Assembly (NCBI RefSeq): GCF_001528665.1
Contig: NZ_BBYJ01000048.1
Coordinates: 62,001-126,000, forward strand
Direction: 5' to 3'
DNA: 64,000 nt
Origin: Microtetraspora malaysiensis
GTDB taxonomy: Bacteria; Actinomycetota; Actinomycetes; Streptosporangiales; Streptosporangiaceae
Within the stretch, counting starts at the first letter, position 1. Every line of letters starts with the position of its first letter. The notes under the pieces were generated by a model. That model did no database searches. It was not told where the DNA came from and was given only the letters and a program-made list of their open reading frames with translations. This document shows, piece after piece, positions 1-8,742 of this stretch. The position numbers and the translations under genes are program-made.

Positions 1-2
1 CG

Positions 3-341
3 GCGAGAGAAGCCGCCGAAGCCGGTGAACTCGCTCTGGCGGGATGCGCCGTTCCCGTTGACGCTTTCGAAGAAGGCTGGCGATGCCTCGCCTGCACCTA
101 CAGCTTCGAGGCAACGGATCGGGCCGATTGGCTGGCCGCCCTGGAACAGGCGATCGCAGGACGTCCGCGGTGCCCGCAGTGTGGCTCACCGAGCCATCTG
201 CTCGTGTATGCCGACGCGGTAGAGATCTTCGCCGACGACATTGCGAGGGGCCGAGCCGTGGTGGCTGCCCATACGGCGCCTGCGGGAGTGAATGCTGAGC
301 AACAGTGTCCTGCTTGCGGTCATGTTTGGCAGCCGCGTTGA
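3..341 (+). CDS. Zinc-ribbon hypothetical protein (5' end outside the window)
   Basis: The reading frame is already open at the left edge and runs to a TGA at 339-341, giving 112 residues with no start inside the window. It carries three CxxC pairs (CLAC, CPQC, CPAC) spaced along the chain, as in zinc-ribbon proteins, with a mixed acidic/helical sequence between them. The last pair lies six residues before the end. Such small zinc-ribbon proteins are common in actinobacterial accessory DNA and have no assigned role. The function is not recognised. The cysteine pattern makes the frame convincing. Confidence 0.6.
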   Translation, partial: AREAAEAGELALAGCAVPVDAFEEGWRCLACTYSFEATDRADWLAALEQAIAGRPRCPQCGSPSHLLVYADAVEIFADDIARGRAVVAAHTAPAGVNAEQQCPACGHVWQPR

Positions 342-520
342 TGTCACTCGACCGACCGTGATGAGCGTCCGAGCCGGTCGCCATCCAGGAACCGCGGATT
401 GAAAGAAGTCGATTCGATCGAGGTCCGGGGCTCCGAACTGCGGGTGCGGTGTCCGTGGACGTCCGCCGAGTTCCGCCGTCGTCCGCCGCGTCGGCTGCAC
501 TCGTGGCTGTAGAGCTGCAG

Positions 521-1123
521 TCAGCCTTCAGGGTCGAAGGGGTTGATCATTAGCCCCGCGAGTCGTGATGTCGCGAACTCAGCTCCGCAGGTAGGGCATC
601 CCGACTCGAAGGAGTGTCGATGCCGCCACCCTTCTAGTACCTCGGGCGTGTCCACAGGGTAGAGCACCTCGTGCCATGCGCCGCAGCCGAAACAACGATG
701 AGAACGACTGTCGGCAAGCAGGACGCCTCTGAGATCCTCGGCGGTCCACGCTTCGACCTCGCTCGCCGCGCGGCGTGGTTCGATTCCGGACGGCCACACC
801 GCAATGCATCCTTGTGTAAACCTCGGCCGGTCGATCCGCAGGGCGGATGCGCGGCAAGAGGCCTCGTTGGCCAGCCAAGCCGGAATGGGATCGACATACG
901 GTGGGAGCACGTCACCCGCCTCGTAGACCGTGATGTGCAGCCGATGATCGAAGTGGACAGTTTGCACGGCTGACGACGGTACTCGCAGATGGCGGTGTGG
1001 TTCGACCGTGACCTTGGATCGAGCCCGCGCTGTCAGCTTGGGAAGCGTACGGATCGCGCCTCGTAGCGCCGCTGAGCTGCGCTTCGGGCCGGTCATGAGT
1101 GACCGTGGTTGACCCCTCGTCAC
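521..1123 (-). CDS. Hypothetical protein with C-terminal zinc ribbon
   Basis: This 200-residue protein has an arginine-rich start and a C-terminal zinc-ribbon made by C144/C147 and C176/C179 (CFGC and CPTC). The middle has no motif I recognise. The ATG at 1093 (residue 10) is an alternative start. It stands alone between the zinc-ribbon gene at 3-341 and the HAD gene. The shared cysteine style with the first gene suggests both belong to the same accessory region. No function can be assigned. Confidence 0.5.
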   Translation of the reverse strand: MTRGQPRSLMTGPKRSSAALRGAIRTLPKLTARARSKVTVEPHRHLRVPSSAVQTVHFDHRLHITVYEAGDVLPPYVDPIPAWLANEASCRASALRIDRPRFTQGCIAVWPSGIEPRRAASEVEAWTAEDLRGVLLADSRSHRCFGCGAWHEVLYPVDTPEVLEGWRHRHSFESGCPTCGAEFATSRLAGLMINPFDPEG

Positions 1124-1195
1124 CCTGCTTAATGGCCCGCTAATGGCCCGACGATCACAGTGCTGCTCTTGGTCGTACGTTCGATGATCAATAGA

Positions 1196-1951
1196 TCACG
1201 TTGTGGGCGGTAGTTGAGTGTCGCGGCTGAGGAGATCCGGGAGCGTCAGACTCAGGCGGTGCGGCAGGTCGAAAACTGTGTTCAGCCGATGATGTAGCGG
1301 GACAGATGCCTTGCCCTGGGGGTCGATCAAAAGCGCCTCCATGCCCATGCGGCGCGGGCCAACGTAGTCGGCTTCGTAGGAGTCGCCGATGAACCATACG
1401 TCCTGGGCCGAGACCGCGAGCTGGTGGAGTGCCGCCTGATAGATGTCCGCGTGGGGCTTGCGCCTGCCCACGTCCACGGAGAGCACGACTGCGTCCATGG
1501 AGTCGAGCACTCCCATCGCCGTGAGGTGCTCAGGCACCATGGTCGGGCTGTGGGTGTTGGAGACCACCGCCAGGCGGAACTCCGAGCTCAACCCTTCGAG
1601 CAGGACGTCGATACCAGCAGGGTGGCGCACTGGGGCGCTCCACTCGGCGAGATAGGTCTTCACGAAAGCGTCCACCTGCCCAGGCGTCGGCTCCCGAGGA
1701 AGCGCCGCATGCAGGAATGCGGTCGTGACGTCGGCCATGGAGAACTCACGGTCATCGAGCGCGCTGTGCTGGTCGAACTGAGCGGAGGTCGCGGACCAGG
1801 CTTCCAGGAACCGCTCGTAACCCAGCTGTCCGCCGAACTCGTACAGCAAGGCGTGAGAAAGCTGATAGCCCTGCTCGGTTCGGCTCGGCGAGTAATCGAC
1901 GAGCGTGCCGAAGAAGTCGAACAGAAGATGCGTGGGACGACGCTGAATCAT
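1196..1951 (-). CDS. HAD-family hydrolase
   Basis: A 251-residue haloacid-dehalogenase-superfamily hydrolase, probably a phosphatase. All four HAD motifs are visible: motif I FDFFGTLVD near residues 11-19 (nucleophile Asp, here DxFGT), motif II VVSNTHS, the motif III lysine in GRRKPHADIY, and motif IV FIGDSYEAD. A helical cap domain fits between motifs I and II. The phosphorylated substrate cannot be read from sequence. It is monocistronic on the minus strand and is the last intact gene before the integrase wreckage to its right. Confidence 0.85.
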   Translation of the reverse strand: MIQRRPTHLLFDFFGTLVDYSPSRTEQGYQLSHALLYEFGGQLGYERFLEAWSATSAQFDQHSALDDREFSMADVTTAFLHAALPREPTPGQVDAFVKTYLAEWSAPVRHPAGIDVLLEGLSSEFRLAVVSNTHSPTMVPEHLTAMGVLDSMDAVVLSVDVGRRKPHADIYQAALHQLAVSAQDVWFIGDSYEADYVGPRRMGMEALLIDPQGKASVPLHHRLNTVFDLPHRLSLTLPDLLSRDTQLPPTT

Positions 1952-2088
1952 CCAAGGATCTTGCCAGGCTCGCGCGGCAGCTCAGCAGGTAGCCCACAGC
2001 TGGCGCCGACCTGCAGTCGCCGGCCAAGCACGGCCCGTCCCCTGGTTCGCCCCCGTCCTCCTCGTAGCTGCCAATCCCCAGGACGGGA

Positions 2089-2153
2089 CCGAGGAGTCAA
2101 GGGTCAGCGAAGCTGATCGCGAAGCGACGCCGCGGGCGCCCTTGACTCCTCGG
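2089..2153. repeat. 15-bp perfect inverted repeat with GC-rich loop
   Basis: Arms at 2089-2103 and 2139-2153 are exact reverse complements (CCGAGGAGTCAAGGG and its complement) around a 35-nt loop that contains a smaller hairpin. No T-tract follows, so it may be a terminator-like structure or a dispersed palindromic element. The rest of 1952-2472 shows no gene I can support. Confidence 0.5.
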
Positions 2154-2472
2154 GCACGGCCGGGAAACTCAAGCAGCGAGGAGGACGAATGCCATCAGAC
2201 TACGAGTGGACCTGATCTTGCTGAGGAAAGGGCCACCTGACCTGCAGTGCGGCGTGGCTGCCTGCTCTCCGGCTACCGTGCCCCATGGCCAGCGGGGCAG
2301 GACAGGACGAGGCTATCCGGTGGCCCAGCTCTGAGGAACGAAGGCCTGGACCACCGATCGCCCCCAAGCAAGTGCGGCGACCGACCACGTAGTGGCGATC
2401 GTTGTGCTGCATTGGGTGGCGGCGTGACCAGGTGCCGCCTTCTTGGATCGGTCGGCGCATTCCCGGCTACGA

Positions 2473-3281
2473 CGCGGCCCGAGCTGCTGGCGGCCGGGAC
2501 CGGCCCCCAGGCCGCAGCCCGGCCGGCGAGCGGGCATAGGGCCGCCCTTGAAGAGCTTTCGGCAAACCCCCTCGACCGGGTGAAGCTCCGCCGCACCAAG
2601 AGCACCGGCGAGATAGATCGGCGCGTCGTGGTGAACCCGGCCCAGGTTCGGGAGCTCCTCGTCGCCGTCACCTACTGCGGGCGGTCGCGCGGGCCGATGC
2701 TGGCGGCCATGTTCGCCTGCATGTACTTCGGCGGCCTTCGGCCTGCTGAGGCGGCCGGACTCCGCGAGAAGGACTGCCACCTTCCGAAAGACGGCTGGGG
2801 CCTGCTCACCCTGGAGAAGACCGCACCGCAGAGCAACAAGCGGTTCACCGACTCCGGCAAGGGTCATGACGAGCGCGGCCTGAAGCACCGAGACGAGAAG
2901 ATCACACGGCCGGTGCCCATTCCTCCGGAACTGGTGGGCATCCTCCGCGACCATATCGACCGGCACGGCGTCGGCGACGATGGGCGGCTGTTCCGGACCC
3001 GCACAGGTGGCGTGATCTCCGGCTCGGCCTACGCGAAGATCTGGAAGGAAGCCCGAACCTACGCGCTCGCACCCGACCAGGTCGCCTCTCCCCTGGCGGG
3101 TAGGCCGTACGACCTGCGGCACGCGGCGGTCTCGCTCTGGCTGAACGCCGGGGTCCACGCCCCAGAAGCCGCGGAACGGGCCGGTCACGGAGTGGACGTC
3201 ATGCTCAGGGTCGACGCCAAGTGCATCGACGGGCAACGCGAGATCGCCAACCAGCGCATAGAGGGCGCTCTGGCCTCATGA
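2473..3281 (+). pseudogene. Tyrosine integrase remnant, N-terminus lost, catalytic Tyr replaced by Asp
   Basis: From about 2551 the frame is a near copy (about 95% by eye) of the C-terminal half of the integrase at 40110-41470. It keeps the first catalytic Arg (GLRPAEAAGL), the LRHAAVS box and the AGHG motif. The nucleophilic tyrosine is gone: the codon at 3213-3215 is GAC (Asp), where the other copy has TAC. The N-terminal arm-binding and core-binding parts are missing. In their place, in frame, is a stretch (2473-2550) that matches the small remnant at 37565-37678, so a deletion joined two parts of the element. It cannot be an active recombinase. An ATGA overlap links it to the next gene. 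Confidence 0.85.
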
Positions 3282-3820
3282 GTGATCAACCGCGGAATAC
3301 TGGTCTGGTGGAACTCTCCCCTGAGCTCAGGAATCGTCTGGCTGAGCTGAGAGGTGATCTCCTATGGGGCCGCCTCTCGGGGACCGCGCCGGAGGCAGGC
3401 TGGCTTGCCTGCGAACTGATCGAAGCCGGTCTGGACTCTCCTGCGGTGTGGGAGCTGGCGGGCTACACGTTGTCCATCGGATCAATGACCGAAGTTGAGC
3501 CGCTCGTCCGCGAGGTGCTGGCGGAGAGCGGCTTCTCACCCATCGATGTCCAGCGCACACCATGGGAAGTCGCCCGCGATGTGGCGCAGGGAATAGCCGA
3601 GGGCACACTCCCCATCGGTAAGGGTGCGGACTTCCTGATCCTCGAACTCAGGGACAAGTGCGACGGCCCTGAGGACATCTTCTGGCTGATGATGCTCATC
3701 GACGACTGGGAGGCCGTGCAGGCAACTCCGCCGAGTGACGATGCGCTCCGCGAGCAAGCACGGAAGATCGCGAACGCTGCAACCGACCGGCTTGAGGCGA
3801 TGAAAGATCAGGATTCGTAG
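3278..3820 (+). CDS. Hypothetical protein (180 aa) beside dead integrase
   Basis: The ATG at 3278 overlaps the integrase stop (ATGA). The protein is acidic, leucine- and tryptophan-rich and looks like a soluble helical protein, with no signal peptide, membrane segment or cysteine motif. I do not recognise a family. It is absent from the right-hand copy of the int/att segment, so it was gained here or lost there. Genes placed between int and att in integrative elements are usually cargo; immunity or antitoxin-like roles are possible but unsupported. Confidence 0.6.
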   Translation: MSDQPRNTGLVELSPELRNRLAELRGDLLWGRLSGTAPEAGWLACELIEAGLDSPAVWELAGYTLSIGSMTEVEPLVREVLAESGFSPIDVQRTPWEVARDVAQGIAEGTLPIGKGADFLILELRDKCDGPEDIFWLMMLIDDWEAVQATPPSDDALREQARKIANAATDRLEAMKDQDS

Positions 3821-4026
3821 AAGTGGGAACCGCGCCAGCCAAGGGTCTCGAATCACTCCGGGGCCCTTCGGCGTACCTTGGATTCATTCCGCAGACATCT
3901 GGAAACCGTCCCTCGACCTGCGGAAACGCCAGCGCTTCCATCCCGCGTATATCCCGCGATCAGCGACAAACGGTGGCTGTCGGCGGCCCGCGGGTGCATA
4001 CGCGGCACATGCCGTATCAAAGCAAA

Positions 4027-4057
4027 AGACCAGGTCACAGGAGATGTGGCCTGGTCT
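4027..4057. terminator. Stem-loop between integrase end and att site (left copy)
   Basis: AGACCAGG and CCTGGTCT form the ends of a 13-bp stem with one mismatch and a short loop, preceded by AAAA. The same hairpin occurs at 41680-41710. It would terminate transcription coming from the integrase, or from the tRNA on the other strand. Confidence 0.55.
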
Positions 4058-4063
4058 GGAGAG

Positions 4064-4105
4064 CGCGCCCTGAGGGATTCGAACCCCCGACCGTCGGATT
4101 AGAAG
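4064..4105 (-). other. att site: 3' fragment of tRNA-Arg
   Basis: This segment equals the 3' part (discriminator, acceptor 3' strand, T arm, variable region and anticodon stem 3' side) of the intact tRNA-Arg at 41717-41790, then diverges immediately after the anticodon-loop TTAGAAG. It is the usual footprint of site-specific integration into a tRNA 3' end. It cannot form a tRNA by itself. Confidence 0.85.
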
Positions 4106-4629
4106 CAAGATCTTTAAGTGTCGCGGAGTGTCGTTTGACGGTGGTTCGTACCGCCTGCGCGCACATTTCGTGTCAAGCGGTGCCGGGCCCTGACGGCGAG
4201 TGACGGGGCGTACGAGCACGCACCGAGCACGGTGGACACCCGATTTGATCACCGTGGGTCGCCCACATCATCAATCTTGCACCCAGAGCCCGCCGTCACG
4301 CCACATAGATCCTGGTCCCTGTGCTCGGCACGTGCTCCCGCGAAGGCGGCCACGCTGCCTCGCCGCCTTCGAGATGGCGTCGGCAAGCTGAGGGCCGGCG
4401 AACGGTACGCCGCTCGTACCCTACCCTGGCCATCACCAAGACCCCTCGGAAATTTGACAGAGACCCTGAGACGAGGCGAACCGTTCCTCATCGAGGAAGC
4501 GCCCCAGTGATCCGGTTGACAACGCAGCCAGCCCGTGGCCGTTCGAATGACCACCTGTGCTCCATCCGCCTCCCCATCGTCAGCGGCGCGATCAACGAAT
4601 ACCACCGCGATGGGTAACCACAGCTCAGA
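4106..4629. other. No recognisable gene
   Basis: Short open frames on both strands here lack homology cues, plausible starts or ribosome binding sites. One plus-strand frame ends near 4510 with a protein-like tail (TETLRRGEPFLIEEAPQ), which may be the stump of a lost gene, but I cannot name it. Confidence 0.4.
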
Positions 4630-4717
4630 CCACGTAACTCAATATTCGAGCGGCACACCATTTACACCATGCCCTGCGCGAGTACCAGCAGTTCTACAAC
4701 GAGCACCGAGCCACTTG
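4630..4717 (+). pseudogene. Internally deleted transposase (integrase-core family) scrap
   Basis: The start NSIFERH, which also begins the transposase piece at 32410, is joined directly to the typical C-terminal tail of the same family (HALREYQQFYNEHRAT, then stop). The catalytic DDE domain between them is missing. It is a dead relic at the left border of the catabolic island. Confidence 0.6.
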
Positions 4718-5111
4718 AGATGCACGGACGTACTTTTCGGCAGGCGCAGGGCTGCGGTGTGGGCCACCGCCGTGACTTGGCGGACCAAGGCGGGCCAGCC
4801 GAAGGTCTCCACCGGCTGGGGGTTGATCGAGCGGAGCGCGTTGTCCGGCATCGGTCCGCTGGCTGCGGATTTCGTCCGGCGGGACCATACGCCGCACCTC
4901 ACCGAGGCCATGCAAATGCGCAAGCTCGGTGTCGCGGTAGGGGCGGCTACGCCGGCGAGCTGCTTACCGACGGCCCCGCCGAGGATGACCCGGTGGTTGT
5001 GGTACGACGCCCGGCGGGCGCAGGATCAGCGCCCGCCGCCACCAGGTCGAGCGTCGAGTAGGTGTCGATGAGGAACGGCTTGGACACCTCGAATCCGGCA
5101 TCGACTCTCAG
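4718..5111. other. No recognisable gene downstream of the importer operon
   Basis: Nothing on either strand has convincing coding features. A minus-strand stretch near 5035-5100 reads like protein (SKPFLIDTYSTLDLVAAG) but then loses sense, so it may be the stump of another gene of the importer operon. Confidence 0.4.
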
Positions 5112-5873
5112 CTATGAGCGGCCATTACCCATCGTCATGGTCGGGACGGCTTCGAGGAGCTGCTTCGTGTACGGGTGCGCGGAACGCTCGATGACGTCCT
5201 CCGTCGTACCGTGCTCGACGAGCCGGCCGGACTTCATGACCGCGATCGAGTCGGCTATGTAGCGGACCACGGCGAGGTTGTGCGAGATGAACAGGATCCC
5301 GACACCGGTCCGGGTCTGGATCTCCTTGAGCAGGTTGAGCACGGCACCCTGGACCGAGACGTCGAGCGCCGATGTGATCTCGTCGGCGATCAGGACCTCG
5401 GGCTCGGCGGCGAGGGCGCGGGCGATGGCGACGCGCTGCCGCTGTCCGCCGGAGAGCTGCCGGGGGCGCTTGTGGACGTCGCCGGGATCGAGCCGGACCA
5501 TCTCGAGCAGCTCGGTGACCCGGGCCGGCCGCTCCTGCCGCCCGCTTGCCCGGGGCAGGCCCTCGGCGATCGACGCGCCGACGCTCATCCGCGGGTTGAG
5601 GGACGCGTACGGGTCCTGGAACACGTACTGCAACGGCGGGCGGCCGCGCGGGTCGAGCCCCGCCCCCTTCCAGAGGATCGTGCCCGAGGTGAGCGGGGCG
5701 AGGCCGACCGCCGCCCGGGCGAGGGTCGACTTGCCGGACCCCGACTCGCCGACGAGCCCGACGACCGAGCCGGCCGCCACGGTCAGGCTGACCTCGTCGA
5801 CGGCCGTCACGGCGCCCTGATTGTGGCCGTACCGGACAACTATGTCGCGGAGCTCGAGCACGTCACGCCTCAC
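5112..5873 (-). CDS. Oligopeptide ABC transporter ATP-binding protein (DppF/OppF type)
   Basis: A 253-residue ATPase that would energise peptide import through the permeases encoded upstream. It has Walker A GESGSGKST at 42-50, Q-loop FQDPYASLNP near 85-94, signature LSGGQRQR at 140-147, Walker B LIADEITSALD at 161-171 and the switch His in FISHNL. The C-terminal HPYTKQLLEAVP is typical of the OppF group. It overlaps the fused DppC-DppD gene by 11 bp and is the last gene of the minus-strand operon that starts at 10341. It lacks the cysteine-containing OppD/F tail, which the fused partner has. Confidence 0.9.
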   Translation of the reverse strand: MRRDVLELRDIVVRYGHNQGAVTAVDEVSLTVAAGSVVGLVGESGSGKSTLARAAVGLAPLTSGTILWKGAGLDPRGRPPLQYVFQDPYASLNPRMSVGASIAEGLPRASGRQERPARVTELLEMVRLDPGDVHKRPRQLSGGQRQRVAIARALAAEPEVLIADEITSALDVSVQGAVLNLLKEIQTRTGVGILFISHNLAVVRYIADSIAVMKSGRLVEHGTTEDVIERSAHPYTKQLLEAVPTMTMGNGRS

Positions 5874-7746
5874 TTTCTAGGACCGGCAGCAGCGGATGCC
5901 AGCAGGCGACGGCGCCGCCACCGCCCGAGTCGGCCAGTTCGGGACGCGCCTGCCGGCATCGGTCGTCCGCCCGGCCGCACCGGGGCGCGAACGCGCAGCC
6001 CGGCGGCAGGTCAGAGGCGTGCGGCGGGCGGCCGGGAATGTTCGCGAGCGGCCGCGACCGGTCCGTCGACATGTCCGGGATGCTCGCGATCAACGCGCGG
6101 GTGTACGGATGCGCGGCCTCGGCGAGCCCGCTGACCGGCAGTTCCTCGACCACCCGGCCGGCGTACATGACCAGGACCCGGGACGCGTTCTCAGCCACCA
6201 CCGCGATGTCGTGGCTGATCATCAGGACGGCGGCGTCGCTCTCCCGGGAGATGCGCCGCAGCAGGCCGAGCACCTCCTTCTGGACGGTCACGTCGAGGGC
6301 GGTGGTCGGCTCGTCGGCGACGATCAGCGCCGGCTGGGCCATGAGGCCCATCGCGATCGACGCGCGCTGGCGCATGCCGCCGGAGAACGCCATCGGGTAC
6401 TGCTTCGCCCGCGCCTGCGGGTCGGTGATCAGCACTGCGCTGAGGCGGTCGACGGCTCGTCGCCACGCGTCCCGGCGGCCGAGGCGTTCGTGGGTTTCCG
6501 CGACCTCGGCGAGCTGGCGTCCGACCTTGAGCGTCGGGTTCAGCGACGACATCGGGTCCTGGAACACCATCGCGAGCGAGGTGCCGAGCAGCCGCTCGCG
6601 GTCGCGGGGGCGCATCCGCCGCAGCTCGTTGCCCTTGATCTGGTGCACGTCGGCCTCAGCGACGTTCGGGTACGAGGTGAGCTGTGCGACCGCCATGGCG
6701 GTGAGGCTCTTGCCCGATCCCGACTCGCCGACCAGCCCGACGATCTCGCCGCGGCGAAGGCGCATGCTGACGTCGACGACCGGGGAGAAGGGCGCGGTCT
6801 CGCCGGGTACGGTGACGGTCAGGCGCTCGATCCGGAGCACCTCTTCGCCCGGTGGCGGCGTCTCGGCCGGGGCCATATCCCGGCGCTGGGACCTGAGGGA
6901 CGGGAGCCGGAGGTGACCGTGCTGGCTGCCGCCGAGGACCTGGGTCAGCAGCTCGCCGGCGAGGACGAATGCGAGACCCGCGACGACGATCATGATGGAC
7001 GGCGCGAGCGCGGCCGCCGGGTTGGTGTAGATGGCCGGCAGCCCGTCGGCGAGCATGCGTCCCCAGTCGTACTGCGGCGGTTGCACGCCGAAGCCGATGT
7101 AGGACAGTGCCGATATGCTGAGCAGCGCCGCCCCGACCTGGCTGGTCGCGTTGATGACGAGGGGTTCCGAGATGTTCGGGATGACGTGGCGAATCAGGAT
7201 CCGCCACCGCGGGACCCGGAGCAGTCGCGCGGCGGAGACGTAGTCGGCGTTCGCGACGCCGCTGGCGGTGGTGTGGGTCAGCCGCGCGAACGAGGGCGCG
7301 AAGGCGATCGCCATCGACAGCACGGCGCCGCGCGCCCCCACTCCGAAGATCATGGCGAGGAACAGGGCGAGCAGCAGCCCGGGAAAGGCGACCATCAGGT
7401 TCAGGACGGCGACCACCGCTCGGCCGGCGCGCCGGCCGAGCACGACGGGGACGGTGCCGATGATCAGCCCGCAGGCCACGCCGATGCCGACGACGAGCAG
7501 AGCGAGGACGAGGGACAGCCGGGTGGCCACCAGCGTCCGCGTGAGGACGTCGCGTCCGAGGGCGTCCGTGCCGAACGGGTGCGCCGCCGACGGTCCCGCC
7601 TGGAGCGCGCCGCCCGCGATCTCCGTGGCCCGGTCGCCGAGCAGCAGCGGCGCCACGACGGCGGTCGCGACCAGGAGCAGCAGCAGGGCGACCGTGACCA
7701 CGCCGAGCGGCGACGACAGGTGATGGCGGGTACGTGACCAGGACAC
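5863..7746 (-). CDS. Fused peptide ABC transporter: DppC permease + DppD ATPase
   Basis: One 627-residue chain joins two subunits that are usually separate. Residues 1-275 are a DppC-type permease with an N-terminal membrane helix (about 15-35), the HPFGTDALGRDVLTR box at 56-70, several more helices and the EAA-loop ending near GVQPPQYDWG. After a linker (275-302), residues 303-627 are a DppD-type ATPase: Walker A GESGSGKS at 340-347, FQDPMSSLNP, FSGGMRQR signature, LIVADEPTTALD, and a cysteine-rich OppD tail (CAFAPRCGRADDRC). The permease end and the ATPase start read through without stop or frameshift. It lies 1 bp from dppB upstream and overlaps the second ATPase downstream. A peptide substrate is inferred from the many peptidases nearby. 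Confidence 0.9.
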   Translation of the reverse strand: MSWSRTRHHLSSPLGVVTVALLLLLVATAVVAPLLLGDRATEIAGGALQAGPSAAHPFGTDALGRDVLTRTLVATRLSLVLALLVVGIGVACGLIIGTVPVVLGRRAGRAVVAVLNLMVAFPGLLLALFLAMIFGVGARGAVLSMAIAFAPSFARLTHTTASGVANADYVSAARLLRVPRWRILIRHVIPNISEPLVINATSQVGAALLSISALSYIGFGVQPPQYDWGRMLADGLPAIYTNPAAALAPSIMIVVAGLAFVLAGELLTQVLGGSQHGHLRLPSLRSQRRDMAPAETPPPGEEVLRIERLTVTVPGETAPFSPVVDVSMRLRRGEIVGLVGESGSGKSLTAMAVAQLTSYPNVAEADVHQIKGNELRRMRPRDRERLLGTSLAMVFQDPMSSLNPTLKVGRQLAEVAETHERLGRRDAWRRAVDRLSAVLITDPQARAKQYPMAFSGGMRQRASIAMGLMAQPALIVADEPTTALDVTVQKEVLGLLRRISRESDAAVLMISHDIAVVAENASRVLVMYAGRVVEELPVSGLAEAAHPYTRALIASIPDMSTDRSRPLANIPGRPPHASDLPPGCAFAPRCGRADDRCRQARPELADSGGGGAVACWHPLLPVLESEA

Positions 7747-7747
7747 G

Positions 7748-8728
7748 TCAGCTCTCCTTGATCGTCGAGCGCGGGTCGATGACGGCGATCGCGATGTCGA
7801 CCGCGAGGTTGATCAGCAGGATGCCGGCGCCGAAGAAGAGCGCGACCGCCTGGACGACCGGGTAGTCCTTGGCGAGCACCGAATGCACGAGCTCGGCGCC
7901 GACGCCGGGCCAGGCGAACACGTTCTCCACGAGCACGGTGCCGGCCACCATCGACGCGAGGATCATGCCGGAGACGGTCAGCGTCGGGGTCAGCGTGTTC
8001 GGCAGCGCGTGCCGCAGGTAGATCAGCCGCGCCGGGAGGCGCTTCGCGCGCGCCGCCCGGATGTAGTCCTCGCCGAGCACCCGCTGGGTCTCGGCCCGGA
8101 CGATCCGCGCCAGGTAGGCGGCCGGCCCCACGACGAGGGCGGTCACCGGCAGCACGAACGACGCGGGACCGGACAAGCCCGCGACCGGCAGCGCATTGAG
8201 GGAGACGGCGAAGACGAACACGAGTCCGACCGACACCAGGTAGTCCGGCACGGAGAGCGCAAGCCCGGTCACGCCGCCGAAGCCGAAGTGCAGGCCGCGG
8301 CCCCGGCCGTCCCGGGTGGCGATACCGAGGAGCAGGCCCACCGGTATCGCCACCGCGAGGCAGACCACGAACGCGGTCAGGCCGAGCTGGAGGGTCGCGG
8401 GCACCAACTGTGCCATCTTCTCCCGCACCGGCGTCTGGGTGTCCAGGGACGTACCGAGGTCGAGGTGGAGCAGGTTCCAGAGATAGTCCAGGTACTGCCG
8501 CCACAGCGGGTCGTTGAGCCCGAGACGCTCCCGGGTGGCCGCGATGGTCTCCGGCGACGCCATCAGGCCCAGGGCTCCGCGTACCGGGTCGCCCGGCAGC
8601 GCGTGGACCATGGCGAACGATGCGGTGACGACGACCGCCAGCGAGACGACGAACCTCCCCAGCCGCCGGATCAGGAATACCGGCCACGGGTACCTGGCGC
8701 GCAGCGACGACTTCACAGAACCTCCCAT
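7748..8728 (-). CDS. Oligopeptide ABC transporter permease (DppB type)
   Basis: A 326-residue inner-membrane permease. The frame is open far upstream, but the DppB-type N-terminus (FLIRRLGRFVVSLAVVVTASF) begins just after the ATG at 8728, so that start is chosen; a GTG five codons later is possible. Family signs are ALPGDPVRG, LGLNDPLWRQYLDYL, GTSL, five to six hydrophobic segments, the EAA loop around DYIRAARAKRLP, and VLVENVFAWPGVG. It sits between the solute-binding protein (14 bp gap) and the fused DppC-DppD, completing an importer operon. Confidence 0.9.
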   Translation of the reverse strand: MGGSVKSSLRARYPWPVFLIRRLGRFVVSLAVVVTASFAMVHALPGDPVRGALGLMASPETIAATRERLGLNDPLWRQYLDYLWNLLHLDLGTSLDTQTPVREKMAQLVPATLQLGLTAFVVCLAVAIPVGLLLGIATRDGRGRGLHFGFGGVTGLALSVPDYLVSVGLVFVFAVSLNALPVAGLSGPASFVLPVTALVVGPAAYLARIVRAETQRVLGEDYIRAARAKRLPARLIYLRHALPNTLTPTLTVSGMILASMVAGTVLVENVFAWPGVGAELVHSVLAKDYPVVQAVALFFGAGILLINLAVDIAIAVIDPRSTIKES

Positions 8729-8742
8729 CCTCCCCGCCGTAC

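Larger units (their letters stand above)
2551..4105 (+). repeat. Left copy of the integrase/att direct repeat
   Basis: 2551-3281 matches 40741-41470, and about 3840-4105 matches 41497-41758, in the same orientation and order. The left copy has one extra gene (3278-3820) between the two blocks. The match stops exactly at the tRNA anticodon-loop position (ending TTAGAAG) in both copies. This marks the two ends as products of the same integration system. Confidence 0.8.

Noticed and set aside
4535..5071. A 178-codon plus-strand frame between the att site and the importer
   Set aside because: Its composition is typical of non-coding GC-rich DNA, and only the small transposase scrap within it is recognisable.
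5896..7737. A 613-codon open frame antisense to the fused DppC-DppD gene
   Set aside because: It is rich in Arg, Gly, His and Asp, has no family motif and is a codon-bias shadow of a gene whose motifs are unmistakable. The same holds for long antisense frames opposite DUF885, the solute-binding proteins and lpdA.
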